From: Mermis nigrescens | Taxonomy: Eukaryota; Nematoda; Enoplea; Mermithida; Mermithidae | DNA: 64,000 bases | Assembly: GCA_036768485.1 (NCBI GenBank) | Contig: JAVLUZ010000145.1 | Location: 21,981,522 to 22,045,521 of the forward strand | Reading direction: 5' to 3' | Part shown: in pieces, positions 30,001 through 52,680 of the stretch | Position numbering within the stretch: the first letter of the stretch is position 1 | Layout: each line of letters starts with the position of its first letter | The notes under the pieces: model-generated | What the model was told of the DNA's origin: nothing | Databases searched by the model: none | What the model saw: only the letters and a program-made list of their open reading frames with translations | Made by a program: the position numbers and the translations under genes

Positions 30001-32362
30001 TATTTATTCGTTTTATTTATTTAATTTTATCCGATTGAGTTTCGTCATTAGACGCGATGATTTTTCTGAGTTTTTAGAATTTTGTGTAATAGATCCGCAT
30101 ATTTGGTTTACTAACATGGAAAAATGCTCCGATGGAACAAAAAAGGTAAATATAGTTGAATTTCTTCATTGTTAAGGATATAAAAGGAGGGGACTAGGGA
30201 AAATTACCCTATATGCGCCGAAGCCATAGGAATGTGCTAAACAGTTGGACTTCCCCTAAACAACGCAAAAATCGAAGTATATTCTGCGGCCTATGCGCGT
30301 TTCTGCAGATTTTCCGTAGTAATTTCGATTACGATGGCGAGTATTTTGATTAACTTTGTTTTGGAAAATTAAAAGAAAATTTTATGGTAGTGCTCGATGA
30401 AAACGTCGAAAAATGGTGTTTTTCGCCATACGACCATTTAAAGACAAAGTATTGAGTTGGCCATGTAGGTGTAAAGTTTACGCTATTATCATTTACTCTA
30501 GAGCATTGTGGAAGGCCAAGAATTCATTAAGTAAATAATACATTGATTATTTAATAGTCATGAAAGTGTCTTCAATGTTCTTTTGCGAAACACTTAAATA
30601 CGCTTTGTGACTACACCCTCATTTTTCACAGGCCGCAGAATATACTTCGATTTTTGCGTTGTTTAGAGGAAGTCTAACTGTTTAGCACATTCCTATGGCT
30701 TCTGCGCATATAGGGAAATTTTCCCTAGTCCCTCCTTTTACATCCTTAACAATGAAGAAATTCAAGTATATTTACATTTTTTGTTCCATCGGAGCATTTT
30801 TCTTTGCTAGTTCCCTTCTTTTATTTAATGATTTAGGCAATATATCCATAGGTGGGCAGCGCCAAAATTCTTCGGGATGCAAGTAGCTGAAGAAATTTCT
30901 TTTTTCGTCGCGAACCCTTTACACTAAAATTGATCACAGACCAGGAAATATTGCGTTAAGAGAGAAAAAATTTCACATTTTGAGATATTGTAGTCCTCTA
31001 CATTATAAAACTAGTTGGACTGCACAGTTACCTAAATTGAGCTAGATAAGCTTTAGGACACGCTAAGAGTGAAAAACCCGTATACTCTACACTTTTGTGC
31101 AATAACCATTGAGTGTAAAGAAATTTTAAGGTCAGATTCGTAATCTACTAACTGAGGGGCAACATTTTTCAAAAATCAAAAAATTGGCCCTAGGCAAATT
31201 GTTTGATACGAAATGCTCTGGGCGGAAAAGTGCTTCTCGTTGTAAAGTTTACACTTGTGCTAATACCGCAATATTGGGTGTATCGGAGCGAAATAAAGTA
31301 GGATCTGTAACGCTAAGGTCAGGGCAAATTTTAAGCATAATTAGCATGTTCCACCTACTTAGCGGAGTAGCTGGAGTAAGTTTCGTTTTTCGTCTCGAAC
31401 CCTTTACACAAAAACGATCACACATCAAGAAATATCGCGTTAGAAGAGAAAGAAACTCGGTTTTAAGATATTGCAACCCTCTACATTATAAAACTAATTG
31501 GACTGCACAGAAACCAAAACTGAGTTAGATAGGCTGAAGGACACGCAAAGAGTAGAAAACACGTATACATTACACTTTTGTGTTACAACTATTGAGTGTA
31601 AAGAAATTTCAAGTTCAGATTCGTAATCTACAACTCGAGGGCAGCATTTTGAAAAAATTGGCCCGCCGCAAATCACTTGATTTCTCGGTTTACACTTTAC
31701 GCACTCATTGCTAACTCGGTATTGAGTGTAAACAAAAAACGACGGGCATCGAATTTTTTAATTATCCATCGATCAAAAAAACAGCATCTCCCAGGTGTGT
31801 GCCGTTGTTGCTGTGAGGGGGGACACAAATTTCGCACTCGCTGTGATAAACATATGAGAAAAATGAATGGCCAAGTATATTATAGGTAGCGCTATCGCGC
31901 TACCTATGATTTTCGCTCCAGCCTAATGAACTAATGCAGAATAAATGAAAGTAGGAAAAAGGTACTAAAAGAGGTTGAATTGAGAGAGAATAATCATAAA
32001 AATAAATTTAATCATTTTAATTTAATTGAAAATGAATTTAATTAATTCAATTAAGAATAAATTAAATTATTAAATTCAATTAATCAATTATAACTCAATC
32101 GAAACCAACAAGAATCAAATTTTAAAAGAATTCAAATTTGACAACTAACCGATCGTAACAGCTATTAACGAATGGTATTTTTTTATCCAAGGAAAATAAG
32201 CAGCCGAGGACAAAAAGCTGACGGTGCATTCGGACAGCCGATAATTGAGCAGCTTCAATTGATGCCTGAATTCCGCGCCTTCGAAAGTGCGACCGAACGC
32301 CATCACACAGAATACGTTGGCCACCGCTTTGTTCAGAAGATCCATTAGATCGAGCGGCTTTC
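26909..32362 (-). CDS. cytochrome P450, CYP2 clan, copy B: exons 3-6 only
   Basis: Haem-thiolate monooxygenase of the microsomal clan-2 type. Exons on the minus strand: 32362-32150, 29211-28991, 28495-28125, 27096-26909. Visible motifs: I-helix-like AGGNTTSNTLR (after allowing one lost G), K-helix EIQR (ExxR), FDLGRF, and the haem loop PFSVG/QRHCLG with the cysteine ligand. Intron positions and phases equal those of copy A, and exon 5 has the same 371-base length. Two one-base frame breaks occur, in A7 (plus-strand T run 32178-32184) and in G5 (plus-strand C run 29015-29019). No exons 1 and 2 are recognisable between 32363 and 39064. It may be a truncated duplicate, a pseudogene, or an alternative 3' cassette spliced to copy A's first exons. 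Confidence 0.8.
28125..28495 (-). CDS. P450 copy B exon 5 (K helix to haem loop)
   Basis: 371 bases. The acceptor AAATTTAG precedes 28495; the donor GTAACA starts at 28124. The first base completes Arg (AG+G). Peptide YGLYLLCQNPEIQQNIFNAI; PYVEACIMEIQRLANVVPIP contains the invariant ExxR; MHRTTADSTLKNYHIPADTL and DPTHFKQPDAFDLGRFLD follow. It ends in phase 1 in PFSV-G, just before the haem cysteine. Confidence 0.9.
28991..29211 (-). CDS. P450 copy B exon 4 (I helix)
   Basis: The acceptor TTTTTAAAG precedes 29211; the donor GTTTGA starts at 28990. Peptide YFAALNTSLTFVQSLIDLIR and later SVNQLFAAG. As given, the I-helix end is garbled (AIQPRIRS). One extra G in the run 29015-29019 gives AAGGNTTSNTLR, the expected oxygen-binding motif, and restores phase 2 to join exon 5. 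Confidence 0.8.
29360..29640 (-). repeat. family-1 repeat in P450-B intron
   Basis: CACATGGGCGTGGGGGGTTT at one end, CAGAATTTTGGTGCTGCCCA at the other, with ATGAGAAACGTCGAAAAATG between. The intron 29212-32149 also holds a family-6 element (30112-30812), a 265-bp direct repeat (30905-31665) and a family-7 copy (31757-31907). Confidence 0.7.
30112..30812. mobile_element. foldback element family 6, copy 2 (complete)
   Basis: About 700 bases with long inverted ends: GAAAAATGCTCCGATGGAAC at 30119 and GTTCCATCGGAGCATTTTTC ending near 30803. The middle includes TGTAGGTGTAAAGTTTACGC. A 50-base piece of a family-1 repeat (GTCGAAAAATGGTGTTTTTC) is inserted at about 30385-30435. No clear target duplication seen. 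Confidence 0.75.
30905..31665 (+). repeat. 265-bp direct repeat, two copies 490 bases apart
   Basis: 30905-31165 and 31395-31665 share CGAACCCTTTACACxAAAA, TCTACATTATAAAACTA, TTGGACTGCACAG, ATTGAGTGTAAAGAAATTT, CAGATTCGTAATCTAC. Function unknown. Confidence 0.75.
32150..32362 (-). CDS. P450 copy B exon 3
   Basis: The minus-strand acceptor CTACAAAG precedes 32362; the donor GTTAGT starts at 32149. Peptide KPLDLMDLLNKAVANVFCVM, then FGRTFEGAEFRHQLKLLNYR. The end reads KKIPFVNSCYDR only if one A is added to the A7 run at 32178-32184. With that base the exon would be 214 bases and leave phase 2, exactly as copy A exon 3 does and as copy B exon 4 requires. Confidence 0.8.
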
Positions 32363-35300
32363 CTTTGTAGAATGGAAACTTCCAAAGCTTTCATATCTTT
32401 TCTATATTCATATTCGGTATTCTATTCTTATTTAGTTTCTGTCATTACCGAAGACTATTGCGCGTCAGAAATGCGCGAGGGACTTGAAATCGTGGGTTCA
32501 AAAAGTGCAAAAAATTTATTTAGGGAAAAACAAAGGACAATTTGGGCCAGAAACGATCTATAATTTTCAGTAAAGTAACTTGGTTTCAATTGATCAAGAA
32601 TTAGTTAATTGAATCGGACACTTTTGACAGTATTTTAGCAATTTGACAATTTTGGCAATCTGACAAAATGTCGGCAGAATTGCAATATTTCAACAATGTT
32701 TGACGATTTAAATATGTATATTCCAAGTTATCGACCATGGCGCAGCTCTCTTTGCATCACCTCATTGCGTTTGTTTAAAAGCAAAACTTCTAGTTTTCTT
32801 TTACTCTTCCATCTGATATTGTATACCCGTATGAAGGCCACTCAGCTAATTATCTGCTTTCAGCTTCGCAGGCTTAGGAGCAGACTAATAACTGCAAGAG
32901 TTAACAAGAGCCAATGATTTTTAGCAAAAAGAAATTTTAAAATCTTTCATTAAATTTAATGGTTGGCGCGCAGGATAGCGAAAAATGATAATATTCTTTT
33001 ATCAAAAAAATTTTTGTTATGTCCGACCGTTAACAAAGATGTTTTCCGTTGTTTTGTGATTTTTTGACGCCAGGATAGAGCCCGATTCACTGCCCTTGTG
33101 GCACTCTAAAAACGCCATTTTCAGTCAAAAGAGTAGTAGAAAGAATTTGCGTTTTTCACCAAAATTTTTTAGCAAAGTCACAGTGATTTGTTTCATTTTT
33201 TAGCCGACGTTCTAAATTTTTGAGTCTTTTGCGTTATATCTTTCAGTCAGTTTTATTTAACTCTCAGCACATACAATACGGAAGGAAATTCATTGCTGTG
33301 GATAATTTGAGTTCTCAACGCGTTGTGTCGACTTTTTGCTGTAATTCGTCGCCGAATTTTTAAGCTGAGTATTAGCGTTTTTCGTCCACACGTTTTCAAA
33401 ATTTCGAAATTTTTCACATTCTTTCGCACAAGAAATGATTCTGCTCACCAAACGACGGCAAAAAACCGTTTTTTGCACATAATGAATGGATTTTTCGTCC
33501 TATTATCTCACGTTTTTAAAATAATTTAGGGTGCTGTCCATACATCGGCTGAAACAAAAGTCTGGGGGTCCGAAGTGACAAAATCGCTAAAAAATCTAAA
33601 ATTAAATTCGTGTGATCTATTGAAGTTTGGGGGTCAATTAGATTGTTGGGGGCGAGGTATCCCGCCTCTAAGACACACATGAACGTAGGGGGTTAAGTAC
33701 CTTTGGAAGTTAAACCCCCCCTCCCCCAGATTACAGTATTTTTTCAGTGACAATTTTGGTAATTTTACCAATCCTGACCCCCACAGAATTTTCTTGCTGC
33801 CCACGGATGTCTCTAGACCCCCACACCTATGTTTGATTAATTTTTTTGTACTGTTTGAAGAACAGGAGTTGACATGGAATAAACATGATCAGACATCGTT
33901 TTTTTCAGGTCAACTTAAGCAGACGATACGAATTTGATTCAACGTCTTCGTTTCAAACAATATGTAATAAGCCAACTACTAACTTGCTATTACGTATATT
34001 TTTGGCATATATAAATATTTTCTTTAAAAAATCGTCATGAAAGAAATCCTTTGAAATCTTAATTTTAAATTCGTTTTTCCATTATCTACTGGATTGTCTA
34101 GGATTCACTTCCTAGAATCTATTAAAATTATTTTCATATTGATATTTGGTATAATTATCTTGCGATCTACTTTTAAAAAATAATTTTTAAGATGCGGGCA
34201 CGATCAATCACAGGCGCAAATGGTTTGGGGTCTGGCCGGATCTAAGCCCGGTTTCAATATCGTTAGGCTTAAGCCAGGCTCAAATTTGACTTTAATGTTT
34301 AAACATACGTGGACAGGTTTAAGCCTGGCTTAAGTCAGGCTTAAGCCAGACTTAAGCCAAGCTAAAAATTAGCCACGTATGTATATTTAATCATTGAAGT
34401 TAGTTTCAAGCCTGGCTTAAGCCTAAACACATTGGAACCGGGCTTTGGAATCTAAATTTCCCGCCAGAATCCAAATGACCCTCAGAATTAAACTATCACA
34501 ATTCACCGTAAATTTTCCGGCACTTTTTGACTTTCAAAAATTTTCGGACTATCCCACAGATCACGACAACTTATGTCCTGCTCAAAGCCCAGCGCAGGAC
34601 GAATCTTTTAGGTCCAACCCGCCCCACCCCGCCAGCACTGTTGCAAAAACGAGGCCTGCCCCGCCCCGGCCCGCACAATTTTTTCGGTGTGTTATAGTGC
34701 GTGTTTTAGGTCCAAAAAAATCGTTGAGACGCGGAAAACATGGTATCCAAAAAAGCGTGCTGTGATGTTTTCTTTGCATATTTTAGCCTAAACAATATCT
34801 TAATTCGATTATTCTACTGTTAGAGTTATTTAGTGAATTCAATCGCAACACGTTTGTTGTAGCTTCCTTAAGGTTATGACAATTAACGAAATAGAAGTTG
34901 TGATTTAGCTGAAAAGCACTTATACCGACCTTAGCTCTAAAAGAAATGTCACTGCAGAACAATTTCGGATGGAAAAGTTACCTAAAGTAGAGTTTAGCCG
35001 AAAAAGTTGCTAAAAGGCGGAATTTTTCTGAAAAACGGTTTGTTAGCTATTTTTTAACGAGTTTACACAGATTTTCGTTTTATTGCATAGGTACTGCTTG
35101 ACCGAGCAAAGGCTCTTTCATACTTGCAGTTTTTGCTCGAACTTAATTTAAGAATTTGAATGCAGACTAATTCAAAAGTTTTGATACTTATATCGCCAGC
35201 CCCAAACCTTGGATTTTATTTTAGTATGTACAACAAAATTTTGAAAATATGAATAATGTATTCTTAAGTCATTTTTATATGTGTACCGCTTTGAGCCATT

Positions 35301-38300
35301 CTCGGCTAGAAAGCTTTACATATTTGCTTGCATTATATTATCTAGAGCGCCTATTAAAGAGATAGGTATTACACATGGTTTGTTTCATTTAAGTTTGAGG
35401 TTTTCTCTTCAATTTTATCTGTATGAATCAGGTTACAAAAGTGATTTAAAATCATGTTGCAGTAATGCGGCTTGACGGTGGCAAAACTTCATCCATAACT
35501 CAGTGTACTGTAGAATACCACAAGTATTGTGTTAGTTTGAAGCATTTTTGTACGCACTTTAAATTTTTTCAAAAACCTCAAAGCTAAATAAAATGGACTA
35601 TAGCTAAAAGAACAAAAAAATGCATAATCTTTTACGATCTAGAAATATTTCTAGTGCAATTCAGGGCAGACGTGACTTTTTGAGATTTTGATGATGGATC
35701 ATTTCACCTCGAGCAGTGGGACGACATGAGCCGTTTGAAATTTAAGGTTTTATCAGCTTTATATGGTCCGAATAAGACTGAAACCGGGGTCAGGTGAGTC
35801 ATTTATGCGTTCTTAATGCTTTTAATCGCAAAAGGGTAAAAAAGAGCTGCAATCAGTGACTATAAAGCAAAAATTAACAGCAACAATTAGCAGAGCAGAA
35901 GTAGGTGTTATTGGCAAAACTTACCGACTAATAACGAAAAAGTTAAATGAATCCAGCAGCCACTTCATTTCATAAATTTTCCTTAATATCAAAGGTTTCA
36001 TTTTTAAATTAATAATAGCACAAGCCTTTGTGGTCTAAAAAATCTTGTTTAATTCAAAAATAGCGAATTTTGTAAGCTCTTGGAGGATGTCAGCGGTCCG
36101 ATTATTATCCCACTGATTGGTACTATACATATATCATTTTTGGATCGGAAAACAATTGACAGAAAGTAAAATTATCTCAAAAAAGTCGCGAAATATTTTT
36201 TTATTCGTAATTTTGGAAGGAGATCAAACTCAAAAATAAAAATTCATTCCAGTGCTTTAAAACTGACTTATCAACAGCGGAAATGCTCGCGGAAATGCTC
36301 AGGAGTCCTTTGAAATATTATTTCATGTCAACAATCGTCCTCTGCGGGACCTAGCATCACGCAATCCTCATTAAAATTTGCATATTTAAATTAATTAAGA
36401 ATTACGTGCCACAGAAGCGCCAAGAACTATTGGCATTTATATCCTTTAAAGCTTAATTTTGTAGCTTGCATAAGATAAGCAACAAATGAACTATATCTGA
36501 TGAATAGCTCCACAAAATATCTAGATTTCTGTCCGTTTAAAGCTGAATTATTAAGCATTCAAAGTTCAAGCGAAATGTACGAAGTTTATCTGATGGCGCG
36601 ACATTTGTAACCCATTCAGCTCCGTTTAGTACCTCTGGTAGGGATTAAAATTAACTCGAAGCCCCGAAAAGTTTCAAAATTAGTTTTGAATTAAAAAGCG
36701 GAGAAATTTCGAATTAATCAAAGGCATCTTAATTTAAGCAACAATGTAGAAAATGCCAAACACAATCATTTATTCGAACAGGATAAACTTGATTAATCTT
36801 GAACTGAATCGAAGTTCAAAAGATGGAAAACATTTATTTCAATACTCGGAAACTCTCTTCTTCGGATCATTTTTTCAAGATTTGAAGACATTCATCATTT
36901 ATTCCAAAAAATGTTAAAACACAAAGTCCCACCCCGCCCCGCCTCGCGCAGGGCTCTGGTCCTGCTAACGTATGGGTCTTTATTTTCATTGATGAAATAA
37001 TAGTGTACAATAATGGAAGTAGTACCTAGGCAATAGGCAATGGTTATTTAAGAATTCATAAATGAGAATTAACCCCTTGTTCTATGCTTATGAGAGGCGG
37101 TGCTGGCAAAATAGCTTTTTAGATAAATTGTGCATTAGATAATCATCTTGAAAAAAGAGGAACCAAAAATCTACCCAAGCTATACAAAAGGAGACACTCT
37201 AATGGCATGACATGCAAAGATAGGTAGTCTCAAAATTCTGGTGGGTCCGATGATTGCAACTGTCAAAACTCTGGTATGATACCCGTCCTGCATTTTTAAA
37301 ATGCTATTTTTTTACTGATGCTATTGGATCGACTTTGACGAGAGAAACGTCGAATTTAATTTTTTTTTATTTGTATTCTTAAACATTTCTTCTGAAAAAT
37401 CTTGGATCTGATAGAATAAGGGTTTTTGCAAACCTTCAAAAAAGGCCAATATTCATGTAAATAAACGCAATTCGCTGTGACGTGTACATTTTAGAAAGTA
37501 CTTTATTTTTATTTTATTTGACTTGTCCCGACTTCTAAACGGAGAGAATGGCGAACAAAAACGTGTCAAAAACGTTTTTTTCTATTACCCAACACATTGA
37601 AAACTCTAAAAATCTTAACCTATAATCTGTTTCAATCATCCGAAAGCTTTTTCAGTAAATGTTTCGGAGGCTACAGTAACCCCTTCTTTCTTATTTACTA
37701 TAGGTAGCTATATCTCACTGTAGCCAAGTAGCGAAGAAGGGTTTTTCAATACCATCTTAGCGGCATAATTTATTCTCGTCTTCCAGCAGGTTAATCAACT
37801 TACAGATAGAAATCGCGTATTCAGCTTATCCTAAGTTGACATTTTAAACACAATAGACTAAGGTGTTAAGAAATTCCGCAAACTACGACAAAAGCTTTTT
37901 ATTTAGCACGCTTACTGTAGTATGTCCCAGCACTGATTAAATGCCTGAATTGAATTTATATGGGCGAATTAGTGCTTTAAAAATGGAAGAATTCCAGCCA
38001 CCCGCCCTCACTGAGCTGATCTGTCGAATTACAGTAATTGATCTTGTTTCGCTTACTGTAGCCCTTAAAAAAATTTACTAGATAGCTCTCGAATAAATGA
38101 AATCAGGCCATAACTTTTCATTGAGTGTTAAGAAATTCGGTTTAGGCCAGTTTGTAGCCTTTGGACCTAGCATGTTTGTATGTGCAAAACTTCTGTTCCG
38201 CAAAATATTTGAGATATTTACCAATCAAAATAGGAAAAACGGTTGTTTTTCGCCCGTTTTACACCCCTGATTTCAAACTTTACACCCCAATAAATAACTA

Positions 38301-39064
38301 TATATTGCGCTTTTTAAGCGCAATTTGCTGCGACGTGTAGCCCTTAGAATGTACTTTATTTTTTATTTTATTCAATTTGTCCCGACTCATAAGCAGAAAA
38401 ATTTGATAATTTTTAAGCTTATAAAGTGCCGAAAAATTGGTGATAGGGACAAAGTCGCATTCTTACAGAAGTTTCCCATCGAACTATTTCGATTCCATCA
38501 AAGGATTACGAATAAAAACGAAAAAATTCTTAATATTCAATTCTGGGGTCCTCCAGCTTTTTGGAGTATGTTCAATTCTTAGCGTCTAGACCGCACGCTT
38601 AACAGCTTGAAATTTCGGTGAATAAGGTCCCCGACTATTTTTAAAGGGAAGGTAAATTAACTTCAATTTTCGGCCTAAAGTGGCAAAAGCACCTTTGAAA
38701 ATGGCCGAAAATTGCAACATATCGGGTGGGGTCAAGAATTTTCTGACTTTGAGGGTACATATGGGAACGACCGACTTTGGTTGGAGATTCCCCACCCCCT
38801 GCCTCCAACGTGTCTGATCTAGACCAATGACCTTCTACCTCCTGCTCCGCCCATCGTGTGAATTGTATTACGTTTCGATTTCCAATTTCGCTCTGTTACA
38901 GAAGCGCGATGCACTTAATACGAATTTAATCTTAATTTAATTCGCGGCTGTCGCTCACATACACAAAATCAATTAACCCCAAATGTAAATTGATTTAAAG
39001 TTGTAGAATTAGTAAAACAACTATTGCTAACATTATCACAACAACATTCGCGCATAATCACTGA
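32363..39064. other. 6.7 kb between P450 copies; no exons 1-2 for copy B seen
   Basis: Searched on the minus strand for the hinge PPGP, the C-helix W-K-E-Q-R and the RPFF segment; none found. Contains a TAAGCC(TGG)CTTAAG array (34220-34440), CCCGCCCC-rich spots (34618-34675, 36930-36960), family 9 (35380-35605) and family 2 (38600-38815). Confidence 0.5.
34220..34445. repeat. short-period palindromic array (CTTAAGCC type)
   Basis: Repeats of TTAAGCC(A/T)GGCTTAAG-like words, bounded by GGTTTCAATATCGTTAGGCT and ...ATTGGAACCGGGCTTTGGAA. Resembles in design the CGGCCGAGG arrays at 59838 and 62304. Confidence 0.6.
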
Positions 39065-49907
<10,843 letters not shown>

Positions 49908-51539
49908 GCTGCGAAAACGGGAGATTTTGCGAATAAAAGATATGTTAGATTGTGACCTATCGAAAAATATCTTAAAAAATTGCAAAAATAAAAAATTAGC
50001 CAATTATAATAGTCATAACTTTTTGAGGAAAATATTACAAAATTCAGGCGGAAAATAGTAAAATTTTGCAAACATTGCTCGAAAGTAAACTCGAGAAACA
50101 GATTAATTACCTTGTTATGATAGGTTTATTGCTTTTTCGCGCTTTTCAGGCCGCGTTAACCGACGAAAGACAATTTTGAATAGAAGCAAATTAATTTTGC
50201 CCTTGATTTTCTCCTTGTTTTAAGTCAATAAACTGAATTAAATTAATTTTAACTGAAGATTTGTATTAAATCTCTACGCCTCTAATTCATCACGCTGCGC
50301 AATTATGTACCTATACAAATAATTATCTGCTGCAAATATTCCGTGGAATATAGAAAGGAAAGCACGGTTCGTTGCCTGCGATTTTCTTCTGAATTTATCC
50401 GCAAGAATTAGGCTGCAAAGGTGGTTAAAAATTTCGATGCATTAAAATTAAAATTAAATTTAAATTAATTCAATTGAGTTGAAAATTAAAATTACTTCAT
50501 CAAAATTTTAGACCACTTTAGTACGTTTGCGTTTAGTGAACAATGTGTCACATGCGGAATTGATTTTGAAGTCGTCTTGCCCAGTTAGTTTTAATCGATA
50601 TCATGTTTTATCACCTGGTCGCATAGCTTTAGCATTTGTTTTCAGCAAAACAGTTTGGCCTGCAAACAAATTATCTGTCTTTTCAAAAAGTCATCGCGTT
50701 GGAGGTATATTTCATTATGTCACAAAACTTTTTCGATAAACATCGCGCTGAGCTGTTAGTGATGTATGTAGTTTAAGCAGTTTTTTTGAGACGATAATTT
50801 ACAAAGCTGCTTATCTCTCCTATTTTGATAATCGACTATAGTGAAACTGTGTAGTTAAACTTTTATATGATTAATGTCGTTTTAAAGCTTGAGTGTAAAC
50901 TTTACACTCGACTGAAGAATGTTACACCTACACTACATGTGTATGTACCGACAGCACAGAAGTGCCTGTATTACATCGATGATTCATGGATCATAGCCGA
51001 ACGTTAGTCAGAAAGTCGAGTGTAAACTCCGCACTAACGCTTTCTAAAATTATATATGGGGTTGCTCAGAGGCCCGTTATTCGGGAATTAATGATTACAG
51101 TGCATTTCACGAAATTTTGGGCATGAAAATCAATTTTCGGCTTCAAACAAGTGGCTAAAAAAGTGGCTTTGGGCTGTCTACAATTATACAATTTTTCTTA
51201 GTAAAAGTTCATCTGCCCGTCGATTGCTGAATAAAGCTTCGCGATTCTTGCTCTGGTTTAAACTTCATGTATTGTCGATACACTTATTCGAAAATCGCAA
51301 TCCAAGCACAAGGTTTCGTGATGGGTATGCAAATTCAGTTGAATGTTTAATCACTCAAGCTTAAACTGTTGATAAATTTAATTTTTAGTTAATTAGATTC
51401 CATCTGAAACGGAATAATTTCTAGCGTTTTTGCATATATTTTAAACCTCCATTCGTTTTTCCTTGCATTCTTTTTTTCGTCTTAGTGTCATTCCCGGGTT
51501 CGAATGATAATCATAGACTGTTTTACGCCGGGGGTGCAG

Positions 51540-52680
51540 CCTGACCATTCATGTACGGCATGGGGTTTCTGGGGAAGGGAGGAAAGGGGGTTTCAGGCCC
51601 AAGAAATTTGAAAAAGGGCCTTTTTGGGCTAAAAACCGATAGGTACTCGTCAAAAACGCTCTTTTTCAATGTTTCAGACAATGCTCGTTCTTCTTAGAAC
51701 ATAAAAACAATAAAAATTAAAAAAAATTTCAAAAAATCGAGTAAAGTAAACAAAATATAGTCAAAAATGTGTACATAATATAGCGCGAGGCACCAAAGCT
51801 TTCAGATTTTTGTGCCAAAATGAGCTAAAAACGCTTAAAAACACATTTTTTACAATGTTTAGGAAAAGTCGACAATTCTGGGGGGTTGATTGCAGCCATT
51901 CAGCGGGGGTCTGCTGACATTTTTAAGGGGAGGATCAACCTCACCACAACCACACATGAGCGTGAGGGAAGTTTAGGGGGTATACATCACACCCGGGCGT
52001 GGAAGGTTTGGGGACCCCCCAGAATTCAATTTTTGAAATTCTTTTTGTTTTTCTCGCAATTTTTTGATGCCAATGGATAGTGTTCGATGAGAAACGTTGA
52101 AAAATGGTGTTTTTTCGCCTACCACCATTTTTAAGGTTATTGTTTGACCTTTAAAAAATATTGCACCCCCTAGAATTTGGGTGCCGCCCATATGTGGGCG
52201 GCACCAAACTTCTGGGGAGGGGATGCAAGATTTTTCAAAGGTCGAAAAATGGCCTTAAAAATTGTGGTGTGGCAAAAACACAATTTTGCAACGTTTCTCA
52301 TCAAGCACTATCCATTGGCATCAAAAAATTGTGGAAAAAAACAAAAAAATTTAAAAATTGAATTCGAGGGGGTATTTTGATTTCCGGGTGTATTTTGATT
52401 TCTCGGGGCTGCATACCCCCCCCTACGCCCAGGTATGGTGCCGCCCACCTGTGGTATACACCCCTACCCCCAGAAGGCCAAATACCTTCCCCCAAAAACC
52501 AAAATACCCCCCAGAATTCAATTTTTAATTTTTTTTGCTTTTTCCGCAATTTTTGGATGCAAACGGATAGTGCTCGATGAGAAACTTTGAAAATAGTGTT
52601 TTTTCGCCTTACCACCATTTTTTGACCTTTGAACAATCTTACAACCTCCAGAATTTTGTTGCTGCCCATCTATGACCACA
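51540..52680. repeat. cluster of family-4 and family-1 repeats
   Basis: One family-4 copy (51540-51900) followed by three family-1 copies in alternating orientation: 51960-52195, 52196-52440 and 52441-52675. Each boundary has CATATGTGGGCGGCACC or AGGTATGGTGCCGCCCACCT, so copies abut at their ends. Confidence 0.65.

Noticed and set aside
49908..50003. In-frame upstream ATG that would add 32 residues to P450-A
   Set aside because: It would bury the membrane anchor behind a basic, Phe-rich stretch; start at 49907 gives a normal microsomal P450.
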